NCBI RefSeq assembly: GCF_018129685.1 | Contig: NZ_JAFCLG010000022.1 | Location: 1 to 64,000 of the forward strand | Length of the DNA stretch: 64,000 nucleotides | Direction of reading: 5' to 3' | Source: Bradyrhizobium manausense | GTDB lineage: Bacteria; Pseudomonadota; Alphaproteobacteria; Rhizobiales; Xanthobacteraceae | In this document: one piece after another, positions 34,888-43,046 of the stretch | How positions within the stretch are numbered: position 1 is the stretch's first letter | How the letters are laid out: each line of letters begins with the position of its first letter | Program-made: the position numbers and the translations under genes | The notes under the pieces: model-generated | Told to the model about the DNA's origin: nothing | The model's database searches: none | The model's input: only the letters and a program-made list of their open reading frames with translations

Positions 34888-35499
34888 TTAAGCGGCGAAA
34901 CGATCGACGCCGCAACCCTTAAGCAGATCGGCGAGCTGCTTGCGGGCGTAGAACATCCTTGTCTTCACCGTGCTCTGGGGGATGCCGATGATCTGGCCGA
35001 CCTCCTCCACCGATTTCTCATGGTAGTAGACGAGGTTGATGATCTCGCGATGCGCGGGTGACAGTTTTTGCACGCAGGCGCGCAGGATGGCGCTGGTGTC
35101 GCTGCGGTCCAGCGAGGTCTCCGGCGTGTCGCAATCGTCGGGGATCTGGCGCACATCTTCCTGGTCGATGTCCTCGAAGCGGCGCTGGCGCATCGCGGTC
35201 AGCGCCTTGAAGCGGGCGATCGAGAGCAGCCAGGTCGAGACCTGCGAGCGGCCCTGGAACTGGCCGGCGGTGCGCCACACGTCCAGGAACACCTGGCTGA
35301 CCAGGTCTTCCGCCGTGGTCGCGTCACGCACGATGCGCAGGATGAAGCGATAGACCCGGACATTGTGACGGCAATAGAGGATGTGCATGGCCGTCCTGTT
35401 GCCTTCGGCGATGCTTTCGAGAAGCATCTCGTCCGAGGTCGCCTGAGCGGCAATGATGCCCTGGCTGGCTTGGGCGTTGATGGCGATGACGTTCGGCAT
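34888..35499 (-). CDS. ECF-type RNA polymerase sigma factor
   Basis: A 203-residue group 4 sigma factor. Region 2 includes YCRHNVRVYRFILRIVRDATTAEDLVSQVFLDVWRTAGQF and WLLSIARFKALTAMR; region 4 includes LSPAHREIINLVYYHEKSVEEVGQIIGIPQSTVKTRMFYARKQL with its helix-turn-helix. Start ATG at 35499 gives a normal family length; the open frame to 35658 adds a basic extension judged non-coding. No anti-sigma gene is adjacent, and the PhyR/NepR genes that accompany EcfG are absent, so this is probably not the general stress sigma. Repeated CGAAAC motifs upstream hint at self-regulation. Confidence 0.92.
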   Translation of the reverse strand: MPNVIAINAQASQGIIAAQATSDEMLLESIAEGNRTAMHILYCRHNVRVYRFILRIVRDATTAEDLVSQVFLDVWRTAGQFQGRSQVSTWLLSIARFKALTAMRQRRFEDIDQEDVRQIPDDCDTPETSLDRSDTSAILRACVQKLSPAHREIINLVYYHEKSVEEVGQIIGIPQSTVKTRMFYARKQLADLLKGCGVDRFAA

Positions 35500-35581
35500 G
35501 GACTTGGCTCCGCGGTGACGCCGCAACCGAGCGGCGTTTCCTTGGGCCGAAGTGTTAATGAGCCAACGTTTCGGGACGTCT

Positions 35582-35648
35582 GCACGAAAAGGGGAAAATG
35601 GTTTCGTGCGCCGCCAAATTGTTTCGTCGCGCTTATTGCGACGAAACA
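35582..35648 (-). promoter_or_regulatory. Paired inverted repeats upstream of the ECF sigma gene
   Basis: Two hairpins lie side by side: GCACGAAA (35582-35589) with TTTCGTGC (35602-35609), and TGTTTCGTCGC (35620-35630) with GCGACGAAACA (35638-35648). Both share a CGAAAC core, also present at 35568. GAAAC is a frequent -35 element of ECF promoters, so this may be an autoregulated promoter or an operator. No reliable -10 could be assigned. Confidence 0.4.
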
Positions 35649-35769
35649 TTCGGACCAAAAAAGCGTGTTATTTCAATGCTTGGAAAATACGGTAGCGCCT
35701 GATTGGACTGCGCGGAACCAATTCCGGGGGCTTGCGTTGCGTGCGCAAGCGCACACTTGCGCTCCGGCC

Positions 35770-36507
35770 CTATGCCTTCTCGCCCGCCGGCGAGAACAAA
35801 TAGCCGCCGCCGCGGATGGTGCGGATCACGGCGGGCTTGGTCGGGTCGGGCTCGATCTTGCGGCGGATGCGCATGATGCGCAGGTCCACGGCGCGGTCGA
35901 AGGCCTCGGCGTCGCGCGCATTGGCGAGCTCGAGCAGGCGCTCGCGCGACAGCACGCGCTTGGGATTGGCCGCGAACACTTTCAGCAGCCCGAATTCGGA
36001 TGCGGTCAGCGGATGCTCATTGCCTTCGTCGTCGCGCAGGGCCTGGGCTTCGAGGTCGAGCCATTTGGTGCCGAAGCGCACCAATTGATCCTTGTCTGAT
36101 TTCGCCGGCGCTGCGTCGGCGCCTGCAGCCTTGACCGGCGCGCTTCGCCGCAGCACCGAGCGGATGCGCGCCATCAATTCGCGCAGCTCGCAGGGCTTTG
36201 CGACGTAGTCGTCGGCGCCGAGCTCGAGGCCGACGACGCGGTCGATCGGGCTTGCTGTCGCCGTGAGCATGATCACTGGCACATTGATGCGGCTCTTGAG
36301 GTCGCGGATGATCGAAAGGCCGTCTTCCTCGGGCATGTTGAGGTCGAGCACGACGAGGTCGGGCATGCTGCCGTCGATCGCGGCGCGCAACGACTTGCCG
36401 CCGTCGCACAGCGTCACGGTGAAGCCGTGCATCTTGAGGTAATCGCCGACCATCTCCCGGGCCGGGGCCTCGTCGTCGACGATCATGATGTGCTGGCTTT
36501 GTGTCAT
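35770..36507 (-). CDS. OmpR-family response regulator
   Basis: A 245-residue DNA-binding response regulator. Receiver domain 1-120 with acidic pocket D11/D12, phospho-acceptor D55 in VVLDLNMPEEDG, T83 region and K104 in YVAKP; C-terminal winged helix (about 145-240) with LTASEFGLLKVFAANPKRVLSRERLLELA and IRTIRGGGYLFSP. TorR-like in overall pattern. It follows the receiver-kinase hybrid by 35 bases on the same strand and is the likely output of the cassette. Confidence 0.95.
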   Translation of the reverse strand: MTQSQHIMIVDDEAPAREMVGDYLKMHGFTVTLCDGGKSLRAAIDGSMPDLVVLDLNMPEEDGLSIIRDLKSRINVPVIMLTATASPIDRVVGLELGADDYVAKPCELRELMARIRSVLRRSAPVKAAGADAAPAKSDKDQLVRFGTKWLDLEAQALRDDEGNEHPLTASEFGLLKVFAANPKRVLSRERLLELANARDAEAFDRAVDLRIMRIRRKIEPDPTKPAVIRTIRGGGYLFSPAGEKA

Positions 36508-36542
36508 GTCACTTCAGAATATTGCAGATATCGGTGCTCAAA

Positions 36543-38288
36543 TCACGGCATCTCGGTCGCGGGCAGGGTGATGGTGAAGGTCGAGCCCTTGCCCGGCCCG
36601 TCGCTTTCGGCGGTGACCTCGCCGCCATGCATGTCGATAATACGCTTGACGATGGACAACCCAAGCCCCGTCGAGCTCTCTCCTGCCGTCGGTTTTGCGG
36701 ATAGCCGCTGGAATCGGCCGAACAGGCGGCCGAGATCCTCCGGCGACAGGCCGGCGCCCTCGTCGCTGACGCTGATGATGGTGTCGTTGCCCTCATGGGT
36801 GACCGCGACGGTGATCCTGCCCGCGATCGGCGAGTATTTGATGGCGTTGCTGATGAGATTGTCGATCGCCTCGCGGATGCGGTCGGTGTCGCACATGGTG
36901 ACGATGTTGGCCGGCGCGGTGACGCTGATCGCCTGCTGCTTGTTGACCGCGAGGGGCTGGTTGGCCTCGGCGACCTCCTTGACCAGCGCCGCGACATCCA
37001 CCGGCTCGCGGCGGATGGTGATGTCGAAGGCGTCGGCCATCGCGTCCGAGATCAGATGGTCGACCATCGTGGTCAGGCGCTTGGTGGCGTCGCGGATATG
37101 ATCGACCTGGGCGACCACGCCTGATGCCGAGGCGCCCGTCGCGATCAGCTCCTTCAGCATCTCGGTGCGGCCGAGGATGACGCCGAGCGGGTTCTTCAGA
37201 TCGTGCGCGACGGTGCCCAGAATCTCGTTCTTGAAGCCGTTGGCGCGCTGCAGGCGCAGCCATTGCGCGGAGAGGCGCCGGTTGGCCTGCATCAGCGCGC
37301 GGGTGCGCTGGGCGACGCGGTCTTCCAGCTGCGTGTTGGCGTCCTGGAGCTGCTGGTAAAGGATGACGTTGTCGAATGCGATCGACAGACGGCTCGAGAA
37401 GATCTCGACCAGCGAGCGGTCGGTCTCCGACAGCTCGCGCTCGGCCTGCAGCAGCACCACGACCTCGCGGCCGGACCCGGTGCGCAAGTAGATGACGCTG
37501 CGATGGTCGGCGAATTCGTTCTTGCGGCCCTGGAAGGCGGCTTCCACCATCGCGCGCAGATCGGGGTCGAGCGCCTTCGACGAGGTGGTGCCGATGAAGC
37601 GGCTGTAGCAGCCGCTGCCGGCAAGCACGGAGAGTTCGGGATCGACGCCGCCATTGTCGCGCAGCACGAGGATGCCGGCACAGTCGGCGTTGAGCAACGA
37701 GGCGAGCTGGGTCAGCACGCCCTCGGCGAGCCGCTGCATCGACTTGAAGTCGTACAGCGTCGAGGCCGCGTCGATGATGATTTCGAGGCCGCGCCGCGTC
37801 TGCACCATGCGCTCGAGCTGCTGGTAGGAGCGCAGCGCCGCGGTCAGCGACGTGAACAGCTTGTCGGCGGTGAGCTCGGTCTTGGCCTTGTAGTCGTTGA
37901 TGTCGTACTGCACGATCACGCGCCGCTCCGGCGCCTGGCCGGGCTGGCCGGTGCGCAGGATGATGCGCACCGTCTCGTTCTTGAGCTCGTTGCGGATGTA
38001 TTCGACCAGTTCGAGCCCGGCGACGTCGGTCTCCATGATGACGTCGAGCAGCACCGCGGCGATGTCGTCATGCGCGGCCATCAGCTTGCGACCTTCGGCC
38101 GCGGAATGGGCCGAGAGGATCTCCAGGCCCTGGCCGTTCAGGCTGTAGTCCGAGAGCGCAAAACGGGTGCCGTCATGCACGGCCGGATCGTCGTCGATGA
38201 CGGCGATTTTCCATTTCCGGGTGTCCGTATCCTCCGACGCGGTACCGGTATCGTCGATCAGGTGGAGGACATCGTCCTGTTCGGCCAT
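36543..38288 (-). CDS. Receiver-DUF3369-histidine kinase hybrid
   Basis: A 581-residue soluble signalling protein. Receiver domain about 25-150 (IAVIDDDPAVHDG, phospho-acceptor D82 in VLLDVIMET); DUF3369/GAF-like domain about 160-330, entered by DINDYKAKTELTADKLFTSL; a coiled coil near 325-345; HisKA with H362 in VAHDLKNPLGVI; HATPase with N box IDNLISNAIKYSP, VSDEGAGL, FGRFQRL and STGLGLSIVKRI. It has no membrane helix, so it probably receives phosphate or contact from the upstream membrane kinase through its N-terminal receiver. It overlaps the end of that kinase by 31 bases. Confidence 0.94.
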   Translation of the reverse strand: MAEQDDVLHLIDDTGTASEDTDTRKWKIAVIDDDPAVHDGTRFALSDYSLNGQGLEILSAHSAAEGRKLMAAHDDIAAVLLDVIMETDVAGLELVEYIRNELKNETVRIILRTGQPGQAPERRVIVQYDINDYKAKTELTADKLFTSLTAALRSYQQLERMVQTRRGLEIIIDAASTLYDFKSMQRLAEGVLTQLASLLNADCAGILVLRDNGGVDPELSVLAGSGCYSRFIGTTSSKALDPDLRAMVEAAFQGRKNEFADHRSVIYLRTGSGREVVVLLQAERELSETDRSLVEIFSSRLSIAFDNVILYQQLQDANTQLEDRVAQRTRALMQANRRLSAQWLRLQRANGFKNEILGTVAHDLKNPLGVILGRTEMLKELIATGASASGVVAQVDHIRDATKRLTTMVDHLISDAMADAFDITIRREPVDVAALVKEVAEANQPLAVNKQQAISVTAPANIVTMCDTDRIREAIDNLISNAIKYSPIAGRITVAVTHEGNDTIISVSDEGAGLSPEDLGRLFGRFQRLSAKPTAGESSTGLGLSIVKRIIDMHGGEVTAESDGPGKGSTFTITLPATEMP

Positions 38289-40336
38289 TGAGGAGTCCCG
38301 TCACTTTCTGTGCTTTGCGCGCCGCCCTTGGCGATCCGCGGCATGATAATCCGAAAAGTAGTGCCTTGTCCCAGCTTGGATTCCAGCATCATCCGTCCGC
38401 CGAGCTGCTGGGTGACAAGGTTATAGACGATATGCAAGCCCAGCCCAGTGCCGCCTTCGTTGCGCCTCGTGGTAAAGAACGGGTCAAAGGCTTGGCGCTG
38501 CACGTCGGGGGTCATGCCGGCCCCGTCATCGGCGAAGATGATCTCGATATCGTCGGCGCCGCGCGGCTTGGCCGCGATCGCGATGGTGCCGGCGCGCCCG
38601 TCGGCAAAGGCGTGGTTGGCGGCGTTCAGGAAGAGGTTGGTCAGGATCTGGCCGTAGGAGCCGGGATAGCCGTCGAGCAGCAGCCCCTCGGGCACGTCGA
38701 CCTGGAGCGTGATCGGCGAGCGCTTCAGCACGGGCCGCAGGCTCGCGATGATCTGGTCGGTGGCTTCGCTCAGCGAGAACTGGCGGCGCTCGGCATGGGA
38801 GCGGTCGACCGCGACCTGCTTGAACGACTGGATCAGCTCGCCCGCGCGGGTCAGGTTGGCGACGAGCTGCTGCGAGGCGTCGCGCGAGGACTGCACGAAC
38901 TCTTCCAGCTGCGAGCGGCGAAGCCCGCCTTCGCCCCGGAGCTGGGCCTCGAAGATCTCGCTGCGCCTGGCAAGGCTCGAGGCCACCGTCAGGCTGATGC
39001 CGATCGGGTTGTTGACCTCATGGGCGACGCCGGCGACGAGGCCGCCGAGCGCAGCTAGCCTTTCGGCGTCGATCAGATTCTGCTGCGCGGCGTTGAGCTC
39101 GAGCAGCGCGCTCTCGGCCTTTTCCTTCGAGGCCCGCAGTTCGTCCTCGGTCTCGCGCTTGGCGATCGCATTCTCGCGGAACACTTCCACCGCGCGCGCC
39201 ATCGCGCCGACCTCGTCGCGGGCTTTGGTGCCCTGCACCTCGCGGCCGAGATCGCCGAGCGTGATCGCGCGCATCGCGGCCATGATCTGCTGCAGCGGCA
39301 GCCGGATCGACAGTGCGATCAGCACGCCGGCGGTGAGGATGATGCCGAGGAAGATCACCGCGATCGACAGCACGCGCCTGGAAATGTCGGCCAGCGTGCG
39401 GTCGAAAGTTTCCTGCGCCTTCTGTTCGCGCTGGCGCATCTTGGTGGAAAGATCGTCGATGGCGCCGATCGCTTCGGCCTGGCTGGCGTCGATGGTGTTG
39501 CGCAACAGCTCGGTGCGGTTCGACAGCTGCTCGGAGAGCTTTGCAAAGCCCTCGCGCAGCGCCGTGGTGCGGATCGCGAGCCTCTGCAGCGCCATCTTCT
39601 GCAGATCGTTGTCGGCAAGATCGATCATCACGGGGATGGTTTTCTCGATCGTCTCGGTGTTGCGCCGCGCATCGTCGGCAGCATTCGGTGACAGCGACAG
39701 ATAGTAGGAATTGGCCGCCACCAGCATCGCCGTGAAAGCCTCGCGCGACTTGCCGAGCGAGGGCCAGATCAGCGCATCGCGATGGCCGGTGGCGCCTTCG
39801 ATGATCGAGTACAGGCCCGCCATGTCCCTGGCCGGGCCCTGCACCTGCTCCTCATAGGTCTTGGCGATGGTCGCCTGCACGCTGCGCAGCTCGCCAAAGC
39901 CGTTGAGGAAGCGGTCGGTGGTTCGCTCCAGCTCCTCGACCGAGCCCGACAGCATCGGGTCCTTGGCGGCGCGGTCGGTCAGCGTGCCCAGCACGGCCTC
40001 GCGCAGCAGCAGGATCTCGGCGAACAGGTCCGGGCTCGGCTGGTTGATGTAGCGGTGGATCAGGTTCTGGAGCCGCCCGGTCTCGCTTTCGAGCAGCGCC
40101 AGGATCCGGTCGGATTCCCGCACCTGCCGCACGTCGTCCCAGGCCGAGCCGAGCACCTGGGCGCCGTTCCAGATCAGGGCGACCAGCACGATCACCACGG
40201 CGGAATTCAGCGCCGCGATCGACAGGATGCGCCAGCGGATCGGCACCGCACGCAGCAGGCCGACGATGCGCGCGCGCATCCGCCCGGCCGGGCCGGGCGG
40301 CCGCTCAGCGATCTCGCTGTGTCCGGTCGCGCTCAA
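38258..40336 (-). CDS. Membrane sensor histidine kinase with helical periplasmic domain
   Basis: A 692-residue inner-membrane kinase. Helix 1 at about 36-58 (ILSIAALNSAVVIVLVALIW), a long all-helical periplasmic part to about 320, helix 2 (VLSIAVIFLGIILTAGVLIAL), HAMP (RLPLQQIMAAMRAITLGDLGREV), a coiled coil, HisKA with H439 in VAHEVNNPIGI, and HATPase with NLFLNAANHAFADG, FADDGAGM, FDPFFTTRR and GTGLGLHIVYNLV. The large helical sensor recalls TorS-like kinases that are read out through a binding protein. It starts 3 bases after the TRAP-type binding-protein gene. Confidence 0.93.
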   Translation of the reverse strand: MSATGHSEIAERPPGPAGRMRARIVGLLRAVPIRWRILSIAALNSAVVIVLVALIWNGAQVLGSAWDDVRQVRESDRILALLESETGRLQNLIHRYINQPSPDLFAEILLLREAVLGTLTDRAAKDPMLSGSVEELERTTDRFLNGFGELRSVQATIAKTYEEQVQGPARDMAGLYSIIEGATGHRDALIWPSLGKSREAFTAMLVAANSYYLSLSPNAADDARRNTETIEKTIPVMIDLADNDLQKMALQRLAIRTTALREGFAKLSEQLSNRTELLRNTIDASQAEAIGAIDDLSTKMRQREQKAQETFDRTLADISRRVLSIAVIFLGIILTAGVLIALSIRLPLQQIMAAMRAITLGDLGREVQGTKARDEVGAMARAVEVFRENAIAKRETEDELRASKEKAESALLELNAAQQNLIDAERLAALGGLVAGVAHEVNNPIGISLTVASSLARRSEIFEAQLRGEGGLRRSQLEEFVQSSRDASQQLVANLTRAGELIQSFKQVAVDRSHAERRQFSLSEATDQIIASLRPVLKRSPITLQVDVPEGLLLDGYPGSYGQILTNLFLNAANHAFADGRAGTIAIAAKPRGADDIEIIFADDGAGMTPDVQRQAFDPFFTTRRNEGGTGLGLHIVYNLVTQQLGGRMMLESKLGQGTTFRIIMPRIAKGGAQSTESDGTPQWPNRTMSST

Positions 40337-40339
40337 GCG

Positions 40340-41356
40340 TCACTCCACCTTGCGAATGCGTTCGATCAGCGCGGCCGCGGCGGGGTCCTGGGCAACCTTG
40401 GCGTATATAGGCGCCATCGCATCCTCGAACGGCTTGCGGTCGATCGTCTTGATCACGGAAATTCCGGCGGCCTGCGCCTCGCGCTGCGACTGTTCCTCGA
40501 GGTCACGCCATTTCTCGCGCATATACAGGCTCGAGCGCGCCGCGGCCTCCTTGAAGATGGTCTGGTCTTCAACCGACAGGCTGCGCCAGGCCTTGAGCGA
40601 GATCACCAGCACTTCGGGGCTCATCGTGTGCTCGGTGAGGGTGTAGTAGACGGCGTGCTTGTAGTGGTCCGTGGTCACGAAGGATGGCCAGTTGTTCTCG
40701 GCGCCGTCGATCAGATGGGTCGCGAGCCCCGTGAGCACCTGCCCATAGGGCAATTCGACCGGCTCGGCGCCGAGCGCGCGGATCATGTCGCTCATCAACT
40801 CCGATTGCTGCACCCGGATCCGCAATCCCTTGAGATCGGCGATGCTCTTCACCGGACGGACGTTGTTGTAGATCGAGCGTGCCCCGGAATCGTAGAAGGC
40901 GAGCCCGACGAAGCCGTAGGGCTCGAAGCTGCCGAGGATGTCCTTGCCGATCGGCCCGTCCAGCACCTTCTGCATGTGCTCGATGGACCGGAACAGGAAC
41001 GGCATGGCGAGCACATTCATCGCCGGAACGAAGTTGCCGATCAGGGCGACGTTGGTCCGGTTGAGGTCGATCGCGCCGACGCGGGTCTGCTCGATCGTCT
41101 CCTTCTCCTCGCCGAGCTGGCGGGAGTGAAACACCTTGATTCCGTGCCGGCCGCCGGTGCGCTCGGCGATCAAGGCGCCCATGTAGCGCAGCGCCTGGAC
41201 GGTCGGGTAATCCTCGGTCTGGGTGTCGGCGGCGCGAAATGCGCGCGCGGCAGCACTCGTCGCGCCCACGCCGATCGTCCACGTGGCGAGCAGAAGCGCG
41301 ACGAAAATCACCCCGGTCCGTGAGAGTTCGGCACGGTTTAACACTGGCACACTCAA
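40340..41356 (-). CDS. TRAP-type (DctP family) periplasmic binding protein, probably sensory
   Basis: A 338-residue binding protein: signal segment (TGVIFVALLLATWTIGVGATSAAA), then FRAADTQTEDYPTVQALRYM, KVFHSRQLGEEKETIEQTRVGAIDLNRTN, the carboxylate-binding Arg in LKGLRIRVQQSELM, and GAENNWPSFVTTDHYKHAVYYTLTEH. No DctQ or DctM membrane subunit is encoded nearby; instead it is first in a tight run with a histidine kinase, a hybrid kinase and a regulator, so its job is probably to sense an organic acid. The start is uncertain: TTG at 41356 or GTG at 41350, the latter better spaced to GAGGGG. Confidence 0.9.
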   Translation of the reverse strand: MSVPVLNRAELSRTGVIFVALLLATWTIGVGATSAAARAFRAADTQTEDYPTVQALRYMGALIAERTGGRHGIKVFHSRQLGEEKETIEQTRVGAIDLNRTNVALIGNFVPAMNVLAMPFLFRSIEHMQKVLDGPIGKDILGSFEPYGFVGLAFYDSGARSIYNNVRPVKSIADLKGLRIRVQQSELMSDMIRALGAEPVELPYGQVLTGLATHLIDGAENNWPSFVTTDHYKHAVYYTLTEHTMSPEVLVISLKAWRSLSVEDQTIFKEAAARSSLYMREKWRDLEEQSQREAQAAGISVIKTIDRKPFEDAMAPIYAKVAQDPAAAALIERIRKVE

Positions 41357-41542
41357 CCCCTCGGAGATGGAGTCTATGGCGGGGCCAAAAGGTTCAAGGC
41401 AATCTAGCAGATGGTCAAGGGAAGGCCATCCCGCCGGCCGATTGTGCGGCGCGACCGGCCGTCATTCCCGGTTGAAACCGGGTGTCGTGCGCCTTAAGCA
41501 GGATAGGGTCGCCTTTTGCCGCTTGATCCGGGAAGAGCCATC
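41357..41542. other. Divergent intergenic region
   Basis: The 186 bases between the TRAP-type binding protein and the UgpB-like gene contain a short hairpin GTCATTCCCGGTTGAAACCGGG near 41462, a partial member of the GTCATTCC repeat family. Promoters for both sides should lie here, but none is clear by eye. Confidence 0.4.
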
Positions 41543-42868
41543 GTGACTTCAGCATTGCGCCTATTGCAGACCGCCGCCGCCACGGCGGTCCTGACATTCA
41601 GCTTACAGGCGCAAGCGGCCACGGACATCGCGTGGTGGCATGCGATGTCTGGCGAGCTCGGCAAGCAGCTCGAAAAACTCGCCTCCGATTTCAACGCCTC
41701 GCAGTCGGATTACCGTGTCGTGCCCGCTTACAAGGGCAGTTACACCGAGACGGTGACGGCTGCGATCTTCGCTTTCCGCTCGCGCAGCCAGCCCGCGATC
41801 GTCCAGGTCAACGAGGTCGCCACCGCCACGATGACCGCGGCCAAGGGCGCGATCTATCCGGTCTACAGCATGATGCGCGACATGGGCGAGCCGTTCTCGC
41901 TCAACGACTATCTTCCGGCGGTCTCCGGCTATTACACCGATGCGTCGGGCAATCTGCTGTCGTTCCCGTTCAACTCCTCGACGCCGATCCTCTATTACAA
42001 CAAGACCATGTTCCGCGACGCCGGCCTCGATCCCGAGGCGCCGCCGAAGACATGGCCCGAGCTCGGTGCCGTTGCAAAACGCCTGCGTGATCACGGCGCC
42101 GTCTGCGGCTTCACCACGTCGTGGCCGTCATGGATCCATGTCGAGAATTTCTCGGCGTTTCACAATCTGCCGCTGGCGACGCGCGGGAACGGCTTTGCCG
42201 GCCTCGATGCGGATCTGACCATCAACAATCCGCTCGCGGTCAGGCACATCGCCCAGCTCGCCGAATGGCAGAAGACAAAACTGTTCGACTATAGCGGCCG
42301 CGGGCAATCGGCCGAGCCGCGCTTCCAGAAGGGCGAATGCGGCATCTTCATCGGCTCCTCGGCGACGCGGGCCGACATCAAGGCGAATTCGAAATTCGAG
42401 ATCGGTTACGGCATGATGCCGTACTGGCCGGACGTTGCGGGCGCGCCGCAGAATTCCATCATCGGCGGCGCCACGCTGTGGGTGCTGCGCGACCGGCCGC
42501 GCGAGGAGTACAAGGGCGTGGCGCGGTTCTTTGCCTATCTCTCGCAGCCCGGCGTGCAGGCCGCCTGGCATCAGAACACCGGATACTTGCCGGTCACCCG
42601 CGCCGCTTTCGAGCTGACGCGTGCGCAAGGCTTCTACGAACGCAATCCGGGCTCGGCGATCTCGTTCGAGCAGATCACGCTGCATTCGCCGACCGAGAAT
42701 TCGAAAGGCATCCGGCTCGGCTCTTTCGTGCTGATCCGCGGAGCGATCGAGGACGAGCTGGAGCAGGCCTTCGCCGGCCAGAAAAGCGCACAAGCCGCGC
42801 TCGATTCCGCCGTCGAGCGCGGCAACAAGCTGCTGCGCCAGTTCGAGCGCGCCAGCCCGGAGCGGTAG
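41543..42868 (+). CDS. UgpB-like ABC transporter substrate-binding protein
   Basis: A 441-residue family 1 extracellular binding protein like UgpB, which binds sn-glycerol 3-phosphate. Signal peptide ALRLLQTAAATAVLTFSLQAQAA; mature TDIAWWHAMSGELGKQLEKLASDFNASQSDYRVVPAYKGSYTET is the UgpB pattern; SFPFNSSTPILYYNKTMFRDAGLDPEAPPKTWPEL and WPSWIHVENFSAFHNLPLATRGNGF support it. GTG at 41543 with GGAAGAG upstream is chosen. No UgpA, E or C gene follows; it is an orphan and may serve a distant transporter or a sensory role. Confidence 0.88.
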   Translation: MTSALRLLQTAAATAVLTFSLQAQAATDIAWWHAMSGELGKQLEKLASDFNASQSDYRVVPAYKGSYTETVTAAIFAFRSRSQPAIVQVNEVATATMTAAKGAIYPVYSMMRDMGEPFSLNDYLPAVSGYYTDASGNLLSFPFNSSTPILYYNKTMFRDAGLDPEAPPKTWPELGAVAKRLRDHGAVCGFTTSWPSWIHVENFSAFHNLPLATRGNGFAGLDADLTINNPLAVRHIAQLAEWQKTKLFDYSGRGQSAEPRFQKGECGIFIGSSATRADIKANSKFEIGYGMMPYWPDVAGAPQNSIIGGATLWVLRDRPREEYKGVARFFAYLSQPGVQAAWHQNTGYLPVTRAAFELTRAQGFYERNPGSAISFEQITLHSPTENSKGIRLGSFVLIRGAIEDELEQAFAGQKSAQAALDSAVERGNKLLRQFERASPER

Positions 42869-42901
42869 CGTTGGCCCGTCTGCAACCGCGAATGAGATGC
42901 G

Positions 42902-43022
42902 CTCCCTCCCCCGCCTGCGGGGGAGGGTTGGGGAGAGGGTGTCTCCGCAACGGGACAATCCCCCAGAGGAGAGAACCCTCACCCGACGCTTCGCGTCGAC
43001 CTCTCCCGCAAGCGGGAGAGGT
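42902..43022. repeat. CTCCC palindromic element
   Basis: CCCTCCCCCGCCTGCGGGGGAGGG near 42903, GAGAGGGTG and the mirrored ACCCTCAC, GACGCTTCGCGTC, and CCTCTCCCGCAAGCGGGAGAGG ending near 43021 make a multi-hairpin element of the CTCTCCC family. It fills the gap between two same-strand genes. Confidence 0.8.
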
Positions 43023-43046
43023 GCACCGGTTGCTTGGCTTGCGCTG

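Noticed and set aside
34888..35499. EcfG general stress sigma factor
   Set aside because: No PhyR or NepR genes lie next to it, and the position and sequence do not specifically support EcfG.
40340..42868. A complete TRAP or Ugp transporter
   Set aside because: Only binding proteins are present; no DctQ, DctM, UgpA, UgpE or UgpC is encoded on either side.
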